From Candidatus Aerophobota bacterium (GTDB taxonomy: Bacteria > Aerophobota > Aerophobia > Aerophobales > B3-G15): DNA of 19,419 nucleotides. A program made the translations under genes and the position numbers. Positions 7,327 to 13,910 of this stretch are shown in pieces. Below the pieces are notes generated by a model. It saw only the letters and a program-made list of their open reading frames with translations, was not told where the DNA came from and did not search any database. The stretch is taken from positions 1 through 19,419 of the forward strand of contig JAUWZM010000053.1 in the NCBI GenBank assembly GCA_030615365.1, written 5' to 3'. Position 1 is the stretch's first letter, and every line of letters starts with the position of its first letter.

Positions 7327-8235
7327 ATGCCACGATTCAAAGGAATAGTTCGCAATGTTACCTTGAGCAAAGAAGATATGGAAAAATTGCTTACAATGAG
7401 CTTAGACGAAATTGATAATTGGAGTCCTGTTGAAGTGGTGGTTTTGCCTAAGTGGGAGGACGTTAGTCACACATTAGCGAAAGCTATGATAGATAAAATA
7501 AAGGAGAATAATGCAAGAGGTAAACCCTCAACATTTATTATACCTGCTGGAAGCTATGCCCGTCCCCCCTTGATGTATCCCTATGTTGTTGAAATGAGCA
7601 TGAAAGAGAAGATTAGCTGGAAGAATGTTTGGACCTTTAATATGGATGAAGTTCTTGATTGGACTAACAGGTCTATACCCGAGACGCATCCCTGGAGTTT
7701 TTATGGGTCAACCAAGAAGGCATTCTTTGACAAAGTTAATATCCCCAAAGACCATATATGGTTTCCTGATCCAAAAGATCCTGATGCTATAGGTAAGAAA
7801 ATCAGTGAAGTTACAAAAGGAGAAGGTGTGGATATTTCTTTTGATGGCATTGGAGAACACGGACATTTAGCTTATGAGGAAGCCCCAGATCTCATGACTC
7901 ATTGGACGCACATAACTCCTGAAGAATTTAAGAATGCTCCGACTCGTATTCTTCCACATCTGAATCCAGAAACTTATATAAGGGCCCTGCGGGGTGACTG
8001 GGATCCTTTTGATAAACCATTGTATACCCTGGCGCCTGCAGGAGCGATAACTATTGGTATGAAGTGGATGCTTGGAGCTAAGAAATTAATGCTCTCAGGG
8101 GAAGGGGCAGCATTTAAAATAGCTACTATGCATCCACCAACTATGGATTTTCCGGTAACGTTAGCGCAGGAACATCTTGACCCTAAGAATACGGTAACAA
8201 TGTTCACAGCTAAGGAAAGGGGAAAATTTTGGTGA
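7327..8235 (+). CDS. Glucosamine-6-phosphate deaminase/isomerase-like protein with altered active site
   Basis: A 302-residue member of the NagB/6-phosphogluconolactonase superfamily, which act on sugar phosphates in the cytoplasm. The family motifs are in order: a phosphate-loop-like PAGSYARPP (about 75-83), NMDE with D107 matching the proton-transfer Asp72 of E. coli NagB, GIGEHGHLAYEE (about 174-185), and AITIGMKWMLGAKKLMLSGEGAA near the C-terminus. In NagB the third motif is GIGxDGHIAFNE. Here the position of catalytic Asp141 is H178, while the partners of His143 and Glu148 are kept (H180, E185). The protein is also about 35 residues longer than E. coli NagB. It may therefore isomerise or deaminate a different sugar, or have lost the original reaction. 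The ATG follows AAGGAG (7315-7320). Its stop overlaps a tiny ORF. Confidence 0.82.
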   Translation: MPRFKGIVRNVTLSKEDMEKLLTMSLDEIDNWSPVEVVVLPKWEDVSHTLAKAMIDKIKENNARGKPSTFIIPAGSYARPPLMYPYVVEMSMKEKISWKNVWTFNMDEVLDWTNRSIPETHPWSFYGSTKKAFFDKVNIPKDHIWFPDPKDPDAIGKKISEVTKGEGVDISFDGIGEHGHLAYEEAPDLMTHWTHITPEEFKNAPTRILPHLNPETYIRALRGDWDPFDKPLYTLAPAGAITIGMKWMLGAKKLMLSGEGAAFKIATMHPPTMDFPVTLAQEHLDPKNTVTMFTAKERGKFW

Positions 8236-8327
8236 AAAGTGAGTGTATTGAGTCGAGGGAGCTTGAAAAAAATCTTTTGAAGGTAAAACTTAGTCCTGGA
8301 GAGCACGATATATTCGTAGAACTTTAA
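8232..8327 (+). CDS. Possible 31-residue ORF coupled to the deaminase-like gene
   Basis: A GTG at 8232 overlaps the preceding TGA stop in a GTGA arrangement typical of translational coupling, with AAGGAAAGGGG a short distance upstream, and the frame continues to TAA at 8325-8327. The peptide ends LLKVKLSPGEHDIFVEL, which looks like real protein rather than random translation and resembles the last strands of a beta-sandwich. It may be a small protein or the tail of a larger gene lost by deletion. No family is recognised. Confidence 0.35.
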   Translation: MKSECIESRELEKNLLKVKLSPGEHDIFVEL

Positions 8328-8395
8328 GATTTCTATTGCATTTTTAGATGATGTAATGCAAGAGCTCTTCAAATGATTCTCAAGGAGAAAATACT

Positions 8396-9313
8396 ATGAG
8401 TGGTGAAAATAGAATTTCTTCTCTTTTAAAGGAAATAAAAGCTAAGAAGTTCTGTTACCTAGCCATTATTCCTACCCTATTTTTATTAGCTATGTTCAGC
8501 TATATTCCCTTTTCCTCTGCTCTATTTCACTCTTTTTTTGAATGGGATGGCTTTGGTAGTGCTACCTGGATTGCCCTGGATAACTTTAAGGAGATTTTTC
8601 AAGATAGAGTTTTCTTTAATTCACTGGGCAATATGCTAAAATTGCTTGTTTTTCGCCTGGTGGTAACTTTAAGTATTCCTCTTGTCGTGGCTGAACTTAT
8701 ATATAATTTAAGAGGTGAGAGGAAATCCTATGTTTATCGGGTCCTCTTTGTTATTCCTATGGTTCTCCCTATGATAGTAATAATTCTTATATGGCAGTTT
8801 ATCTATGATGCAAATATAGGAATTTTGAATCAATTACTTAAATTAATAGGCTTGAGCCATTTTAGCAGGGCGTGGTTAGGCGATCCAAAAACTGCTTTAT
8901 ACTCTATAATGGGAGTTGGATTTCCCTGGGTAGATGGATTTTGCCTACTTATTTATTATGCTGGCCTACAAAATATTCCTTCCTCACTTATTGATGCCGC
9001 TAAGATTGATGGGGTAACCATCATGCAAAGGATTTTTCATATCGATCTTCCCTTAATTATGGGGCAGATAAAAATGCTTTTTGTCTTAACCTGCATTTTT
9101 GGCGTACAGGACTTTGTAAGGATAATGATTCTTACTGATGGAGGTCCAGGTTATGCTACCATGGTTCCTGGTTTATGGATGTTTCAAAATGCCAGAATAT
9201 ACAATCGCATGGGATATGCTTCGGCTATAGGGGTAATTATGCTTTTAGTAATTCTTGGTCTAACTTACCTCAATATGCGCTATATGAAATCAAGCGTTGA
9301 GGAGATTGGATAA
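8396..9313 (+). CDS. ABC sugar transporter permease, MalF/UgpA type
   Basis: Inner-membrane permease of a carbohydrate (CUT1) ABC importer, 305 residues. About six membrane segments can be seen, the first near residues 20-42, then about 80-102, 115-140, 162-185, 222-245 and 272-293. The cytoplasmic coupling loop (EAA motif) that docks the ATPase is at residues 200-221 (DAAKIDGVTIMQRIF, then DLP). The ATG at 8396 has AAGGAG at 8382-8387. The stop overlaps the start of the second permease by one base (TAATG), so the two are translationally coupled. The nearest relatives by appearance are permeases for oligosaccharides such as maltodextrins or rhamnose-containing sugars; the specificity is set by the binding protein downstream. 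Confidence 0.93.
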   Translation: MSGENRISSLLKEIKAKKFCYLAIIPTLFLLAMFSYIPFSSALFHSFFEWDGFGSATWIALDNFKEIFQDRVFFNSLGNMLKLLVFRLVVTLSIPLVVAELIYNLRGERKSYVYRVLFVIPMVLPMIVIILIWQFIYDANIGILNQLLKLIGLSHFSRAWLGDPKTALYSIMGVGFPWVDGFCLLIYYAGLQNIPSSLIDAAKIDGVTIMQRIFHIDLPLIMGQIKMLFVLTCIFGVQDFVRIMILTDGGPGYATMVPGLWMFQNARIYNRMGYASAIGVIMLLVILGLTYLNMRYMKSSVEEIG

Positions 9314-10134
9314 TGGAAAACATAAAAAAGCTTGATTTGGGTAAAAATAGCATAATTATCTTTTTAGTTATTTTAACCCTTTATCCCTTTTTCTTTATGA
9401 TTATGACTTCCTTTAAAGACTATTCTCAATTTATTCATTTTTTCTGGCAGCCGGTTTTGCCCTTGCACTGGAAAAACTATCTTGAGGCTTGGAAGCAAAT
9501 CGCCCCATACGTTCTAAATAGTTTTATTGTTACCGGAGTCTCAGTAGCAGGAGTTTTACTTTTTTCCTCTTTTTCTGCTTATGTTTTTGCTCGTTATAAG
9601 TTTCCTGGGAGTAATTTCCTATTTTTTGCCATTCTTGCTTTAATTATGGTTCCCTCAGTTCTAACTATAATTCCTGCCTTTATGTGGATAATGAAATTAG
9701 GGCTTCTTGATACTCGTTGGGCTTTAATCTTGCCCTATATTGCTGGAGGACAAGTCTTTACTATTTTTGTATTTAGAACTTTCTTTGCCTCTATTCCCTC
9801 TGAACTACTTGAAGCAGCAAGGATAGATGGGGCTTCAGAAATAGTCATATTCTCTAAGATTGTTCTTCCCCTATCAAAGCCTATTATTGGCACTTTAGCT
9901 ATAATAAATACCATAAATTTTTATAATGATTACCTTTGGCCTCTTTTAGTTATTTATGAAGATAAGCTAAAGACTATTCCAATAGGTTTAATGTTTTTCC
10001 GGGGGCAGTATGCTTCAAATTATGGGGCTCAAATGGCTGGTTATGCTTTAGCTTCTCTGCCTTTATTTGTTTTATTCCTTTTCACAATGAAGCAGTTTGT
10101 TCGAGGACTGATGTCTGGAGCAATAAAAATGTAA
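9313..10134 (+). CDS. ABC sugar transporter permease, MalG/UgpE type
   Basis: Second inner-membrane permease of the CUT1 importer, 273 residues, partner of the preceding MalF-like protein. It begins with the short N-terminal helix usual for the MalG branch (IIIFLVILTLYPFFFMIMTS, about 14-33), has the MTSFKD signature after it, further membrane segments at about 75-95, 107-130, 140-160, 185-205 and 240-260, and the EAA coupling loop at E167 to about residue 186 (EAARIDGASEIVIF, then VLP). The start ATG shares its first base with the stop of the upstream permease; GAGGAG at 9299-9304 serves as the ribosome site. No ATPase follows, so the complex must use an ATPase encoded elsewhere. Confidence 0.93.
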   Translation: MENIKKLDLGKNSIIIFLVILTLYPFFFMIMTSFKDYSQFIHFFWQPVLPLHWKNYLEAWKQIAPYVLNSFIVTGVSVAGVLLFSSFSAYVFARYKFPGSNFLFFAILALIMVPSVLTIIPAFMWIMKLGLLDTRWALILPYIAGGQVFTIFVFRTFFASIPSELLEAARIDGASEIVIFSKIVLPLSKPIIGTLAIINTINFYNDYLWPLLVIYEDKLKTIPIGLMFFRGQYASNYGAQMAGYALASLPLFVLFLFTMKQFVRGLMSGAIKM

Positions 10135-10225
10135 AGATTTGCGTAAACAAAATTTCATGATTTAAGGAGGTGAGAAAAGTAGGAAAAGGGTTATTTATGA
10201 GAAATAGACAAAAAGGGAGATAAAA

Positions 10226-11695
10226 ATGTTCAAAAAAGGTGTGAGAAAGAAATTTATGGTAGCATCAATTTCTGTGATGTTGGGGATAGTTTTTATGTTA
10301 AACATAATGAGTATTAGTGCTTTAGGAGCGGAAGAGTTCGAGGGGACCCTAAAGGTGTATGCCCAGATGTATACTCCTGGTAGTGCCGCTATAGGAGGAA
10401 TAGGTGAGAAGTTACATCAATTTGCAGATATTGCTAAAGCTTATGAGGAACTTCACCCGGGGGTGAATATAGAATTTGTGAAAGTACCTTCTGGCGATAT
10501 TGAACTTGAAGCTTGGTGGCGGACAGGAATAGCTTCTGGCAAAGCTCCTGATATAGGGTGGGTCCCCCAACGGCTGTTAACGCCGGGGGTTGTTGAGGAA
10601 TATCTTGTTCCTATAGACCGTTATCTCGAAGAGCCAAATCCCTATGTAGAAGGAAACAAACGCTGGGTAGATATTATACCGGAAGAAGCTCTATTGTACC
10701 AAAGGCAGCTCGGTGTCATATATTATTTTCCTATTGATGTTATCGATGTAGGAATATTCTATAACAAGAATATTTTTGAGGAAGTTGGGGTAGATGCTCC
10801 ACAAACGTGGGCTGAATATATGGATATTCAAAAGAAAATCAAAGCTGCTGGGTATATACCAAATGTAATGCCTGGAAATTACATAGATGTGATTTCCTGG
10901 TATGTTGCGATCCTGGAAGATATTTTCTATAGACCCAAGCTACCTTTAATGGATCTGGATAATAACGGAGATGTCTGGGATAGGAAAGAATTCGTGCGAG
11001 CGATAAAGAAAGGGATTTACAGTGCTACCGGTTCTGAGTTTTCCGAAACCTGGAGATTAATGAAGGAGCTCTCTCAGTATTGGCAGAAAGGTTACATATC
11101 CGGAACGGGTGCGGCCGCTCTTTTTGAAACCGGCAAGGCACCTATACGTTTTATGGGGAGTTGGTATGTGGGTATGCTTAATCGGGACCCAAGAATACAA
11201 TTTGATTGGGATGTGTTCTGGATTGACAGGGTTACTGAAGAGAGTTCTTTCCTGGGAAGTGATGACCTTCATACTCGATCGATAGTGGGTGGCAAAGCAA
11301 GATGGGGAATGAATGTTTCTAAAACTTGCGTGCAGAGAGGAAATTTAGATTTGGCTATAGACTTTATGCGTTTTTACACCGCACCTCAAAATCTAATTCC
11401 TTTGGTAGTAGAATGTGGTTTGGGGAGCCCAGGTTTAGAAGTTTCCCTCCTTCCCCCCGATGCAATGACTCCTGGAATGGAAGGTTTTTCTGAAATAACT
11501 GCAAGAGGCACCACAATATTCATGAATTTGGGAGATAACCCTTTAACTGCGAAGTATAACGATGAGTACCTTAGAACCTGGCAGGAGTATATGCAGGATA
11601 CGATAACTTTAGAGGAAGCACAAAATAGAGTACAAGAATCTATGGAAAAAGCGGCTGATACACTTATAGAGATGAATAAATGGGTGATTGATTAG
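10226..11695 (+). CDS. Periplasmic sugar-binding protein of the ABC importer (SBP family 1)
   Basis: Extracytoplasmic substrate-binding protein of 489 residues that delivers sugar to the two upstream permeases. The N-terminus is a classical signal peptide: basic FKKGVRKK, a hydrophobic core (about 11-28) and a likely signal-peptidase I site after ALG or ALGA (34-35). There is no cysteine at the cleavage site, so it is not a lipoprotein, which points to a periplasm. The mature part has the two-lobed SBP_bac_1 pattern: an early YEELHPGVNIEFV strand, SGKAPDIGWVP, IFYNKNIFEEVGVDAPQTWAEY, and many aromatic residues suited to stacking on sugar rings. It is longer than maltose-binding proteins (about 370-400 mature), suggesting a larger ligand. 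AGGGAGA (10214-10220) precedes the ATG. An unused AAGGAGGTG lies about 55 bp upstream. Confidence 0.92.
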   Translation: MFKKGVRKKFMVASISVMLGIVFMLNIMSISALGAEEFEGTLKVYAQMYTPGSAAIGGIGEKLHQFADIAKAYEELHPGVNIEFVKVPSGDIELEAWWRTGIASGKAPDIGWVPQRLLTPGVVEEYLVPIDRYLEEPNPYVEGNKRWVDIIPEEALLYQRQLGVIYYFPIDVIDVGIFYNKNIFEEVGVDAPQTWAEYMDIQKKIKAAGYIPNVMPGNYIDVISWYVAILEDIFYRPKLPLMDLDNNGDVWDRKEFVRAIKKGIYSATGSEFSETWRLMKELSQYWQKGYISGTGAAALFETGKAPIRFMGSWYVGMLNRDPRIQFDWDVFWIDRVTEESSFLGSDDLHTRSIVGGKARWGMNVSKTCVQRGNLDLAIDFMRFYTAPQNLIPLVVECGLGSPGLEVSLLPPDAMTPGMEGFSEITARGTTIFMNLGDNPLTAKYNDEYLRTWQEYMQDTITLEEAQNRVQESMEKAADTLIEMNKWVID

Positions 11696-11720
11696 ATTTA
11701 GAGGTAGGAATTTGTTGAAA

Positions 11721-11754
11721 TACCCTGCCTACAGAAATTTCTGCAGGCAGGGTA
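11721..11754. terminator. 34-bp near-perfect palindrome after the binding-protein gene
   Basis: TACCCTGCCT (11721-11730) pairs with AGGCAGGGTA (11745-11754), and the interior CAGAAATTTCTG (11732-11743) is itself a palindrome, leaving one mismatched pair (A11731/C11744). The RNA would form a very stable hairpin. No T-run follows, so it is not a standard terminator. Hairpins at this place in sugar-transport operons often protect the abundant binding-protein mRNA and lower expression of what follows, which fits a position 25 bp after the stop and before GH2. Confidence 0.6.
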
Positions 11755-11845
11755 AGTTAAGTAATTTAAAAGGGTAGCTTGCAAGAAACAACAGTTTCAC
11801 AAAGGAAGGATGTGTGATTTTGTTAAGCCAAGAGGGGACAACTAA

Positions 11846-13552
11846 ATGGCAGTATATCCAGAAAGAATAGATTTGAATGGGATCTGGCAAGCAGAATATA
11901 AAGGTCATTTTGAACAGATAAAAGTGCCCTTTTCTCGAGAACCTGTAGGGAAGACTATATGTCAAAAAAAGTTTAGCTTGGTCTCAAAGAAATCTTATGA
12001 ACTGATAAAGCTATGTTTTGATGGGGTAGTTAACCGGGCAGATGTTTATCTTAATGAAAATTATCTGGGCACTCATTGGGGGTATACCCCTTTTTGGTAT
12101 GATGTAACTTCTCTGATAAAGCAGAAAGAAGAAAATGAGCTTCGAGTAGATATATCTGATGAAGTAAGTGATTCTACTGTTCCCTTTAAAGAAAGCTGTT
12201 GGACAATAAGAAACGGTGGAATTATTAGAGATGTTTATTTAATAGCAAGCCCAGGGCCTCTTATCCAAAATGTCTTTTTTCAATCAAAGCTAAAGAATAA
12301 CTATCAAGATGCCAAGGTAAAACTTCAAATAGAGGTCTTTGGCAAAGAGAAACAGGAAGTTAAGATAGAAGGCTTTCTCAAGGATGGGGATAAAAAGATA
12401 GCTCATTTTTCTTTTCCAGGCATAAAGTGTATAAAGTTAGAGGAAAATTTAGATCTTGTGATTCCACGGAAAAGAGGAGAAATCACCTTTGAATTTGAGG
12501 TAAAGAATGTAAAGCTTTGGTCTCCTCAGAATCCTAAATTGTATCAATTAGAAATTTGTTTAAATGGGAAAAGAGGGAAAGATTTTAGAAAAATAAAGGT
12601 TGGTTTTAGAGAGTTTAAAATTAAGGGTAAAGATTTTTATTTGAACGGGGGAAAAATATTCCTCAAAGGGGTTTCTCGCCATGATATGTATCATGGTCCT
12701 TACTTTTTGTTTGACGAGGCTCTTGTCTATGCTGACTTTAAAGATATTAAAGCTATGGGAGCCAACTATGTAAGATTAGTTCATTATCCACCTCATCCTC
12801 GTGTTCCAGAAATAGCTAACGAAATAGGCCTCTTAATTTCTGAGGAAGTCCCTGCCTGGGCTCATTTTAATGATTCCTCTATTTTTTCAAAAGCCTTTTC
12901 CACATCCTTAGGAATGCTGTGGGAACTTATAGAAAGGGATTACAACCATCCAGCGATTGTAATGTGGTTTACGGGTAATACCGGAGAAAAAGGCTCCTCT
13001 TCCGGATTGATAAGATACAATCAATTGGCAGTAAAACTTGCCAAAAGTTTAGATCCAAACAGAATCATTAGCTATGTGAATGATAATGATCTTTACAAAA
13101 AAGAAGATGTGAAAGAAGACCTTGATTTAATAAGGGAAACAGGCTTGCAAGTGTATTGTAAGAATGCCTACTGGGATTTAGGAAAACTGGATGAATGGGC
13201 AAAGAATATTCCTTTAGATATGCCTACTTTAATTGCTGAATGGTCTCCAGGAGTAGGAAGTGATCGAGGTGATTTACCAAAAGAATTTAGCGAAACCTCT
13301 CAGTCTAACCAGATAAAGAAGCATTACGCTAATCTAAGCAAATATTTTCCAGGAAGTTCTTCAAACCATATTGCTGGAATATGCTATTGGTCCTGGTTAG
13401 ATACTCCCTGGCCTGGAGTTCAACGATTCATCCCTTATTTAAAGGATAACTTTGCCACCGGGATACTTTATCTGGATCGAGAAAAGAAAAAAGCTTATTG
13501 GACACTTAGGGAGTTATACAAAAGGAACGAAGCTGTAGATTTGCCAAGATAA
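11846..13552 (+). CDS. Glycoside hydrolase family 2 protein with atypical acid/base position
   Basis: A 568-residue GH2-clan protein related to beta-glucuronidases and beta-galactosidases. Domains in order: sugar-binding jelly roll (about 5-140, with DLNGIWQ, FDGVVNRADVYLNENYLG, YDVTSLI), immunoglobulin-like domain (about 145-260) and a TIM barrel (about 265-550, opening FYLNGGKIFLKGVSRHD and YVRLVHYPPHP). The nucleophile is present as E465 in LIAEWSPG. The expected acid/base Glu, normally in a HPSV-x-MWSxGNE segment, is absent: here HPAIVMWFTGNTGE has T379 at that position, with E381 two residues later. No signal peptide is seen. AGAGGGG (11831-11837) precedes the ATG, and a Met-Ala-Val start flows straight into the first domain. 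It may be a hydrolase with a displaced acid, an enzyme for an activated substrate, or inactive. Confidence 0.87.
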   Translation: MAVYPERIDLNGIWQAEYKGHFEQIKVPFSREPVGKTICQKKFSLVSKKSYELIKLCFDGVVNRADVYLNENYLGTHWGYTPFWYDVTSLIKQKEENELRVDISDEVSDSTVPFKESCWTIRNGGIIRDVYLIASPGPLIQNVFFQSKLKNNYQDAKVKLQIEVFGKEKQEVKIEGFLKDGDKKIAHFSFPGIKCIKLEENLDLVIPRKRGEITFEFEVKNVKLWSPQNPKLYQLEICLNGKRGKDFRKIKVGFREFKIKGKDFYLNGGKIFLKGVSRHDMYHGPYFLFDEALVYADFKDIKAMGANYVRLVHYPPHPRVPEIANEIGLLISEEVPAWAHFNDSSIFSKAFSTSLGMLWELIERDYNHPAIVMWFTGNTGEKGSSSGLIRYNQLAVKLAKSLDPNRIISYVNDNDLYKKEDVKEDLDLIRETGLQVYCKNAYWDLGKLDEWAKNIPLDMPTLIAEWSPGVGSDRGDLPKEFSETSQSNQIKKHYANLSKYFPGSSSNHIAGICYWSWLDTPWPGVQRFIPYLKDNFATGILYLDREKKKAYWTLRELYKRNEAVDLPR

Positions 13553-13617
13553 TTTCTCTTTTTGTGAGTTAATGGGATAGATCGGTCCTTGTTGATAGTC
13601 ATGCCCTTCTCTTAGCA

Positions 13618-13663
13618 ATAGATAAGTTTCCCTAAAGAATAAGGTGCGCGGAGCTTTGGGTGT
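13618..13663. repeat. 46-bp intergenic repeat, copy B
   Basis: Matches 7051-7096 at 38 of 46 positions, with the invariant stretch CTTTGGGTGT at its 3' end. It lies 66 bp after the GH2 stop. The small stem that copy A can form is only partly kept here (AAGG with CTTT). Confidence 0.6.
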
Positions 13664-13680
13664 TCCTCATAGAAGGCAAA

Positions 13681-13743
13681 ATTGGTAAGGATTCGATAGA
13701 GAGAAGGAAGAGGAAAAATACTTTATTGCAAGTAATGTCAAAA
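13681..13743. repeat. Intergenic segment shared with 19260-19293
   Basis: ATTGGTAAGGAT (13681-13692) and GTAATGTCAAAA (13732-13743) recur exactly and in the same order and orientation at 19260-19271 and 19282-19293. The spacing is 39 bp here and 10 bp there, so one copy has gained or lost 29 bp. Confidence 0.5.
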
Positions 13744-13754
13744 TTTTGTATACA
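13726..13754 (+). promoter_or_regulatory. Sigma70-type promoter upstream of GH4
   Basis: TTGCAA (13726-13731) and TATACA (13749-13754) are separated by 17 bp. Both hexamers match the consensus at four positions (TTGCAA against TTGACA; TATACA against TATAAT), or TACAAT at 13751-13756 gives a better -10 at 19 bp. The -10 lies in the first bases of the REP-like repeat. It would start a new transcription unit for GH4 and the URO-D genes. Confidence 0.5.
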
Positions 13755-13805
13755 ATAGTTTTTCTTTCTTTACGCAACCTAAAGGTTGCGGCTACCTAAA
13801 TGTGA
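13748..13805 (-). repeat. REP-like hairpin element, left copy
   Basis: The core is a perfect hairpin: CGCAACC (13773-13779), loop TAAA, GGTTGCG (13784-13790). On the minus strand it is headed by GTAG (GGTAGCCGCAACC), the tetranucleotide that marks REP elements mobilised by RAYT (TnpA-REP) transposases. The whole 58-bp unit recurs in reverse orientation at 15463-15523 with about 53 of 61 aligned positions identical. Confidence 0.6.
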
Positions 13806-13910
13806 AATGCGTAAAAACCTTATTGCTCATCACTTATTACTAATTACAATTTTCTATGTTCTCTGCGGTGAAGTTTTGACAATGCCATATATTGGGTAAG
13901 GAGAAAAACT

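Larger units (their letters stand above)
13553..13910. other. Intergenic region with repeats, promoter and REP-like hairpin
   Basis: No gene is supported in this 358-bp gap. It holds copy B of the 46-bp repeat (13618-13663), a segment shared with the right end of the window (13681-13743), a good promoter (13726-13754) and one arm of an inverted REP-like pair (13748-13805). The remaining 100 bp before the GH4 start show nothing I recognise. Confidence 0.45.

Noticed and set aside
8336..8361. TTGCAT/ATGCAA inverted repeat before the first permease
   Set aside because: The stem is six pairs with a 14-base loop and no T-run, so it is too weak to call a regulatory structure.
10164..10220. Perfect AAGGAGGTG followed by very short frames (8 or 17 codons) before the binding-protein gene
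   Set aside because: No start codon lies at a proper distance from the Shine-Dalgarno, and the peptides have no features of known leader peptides.
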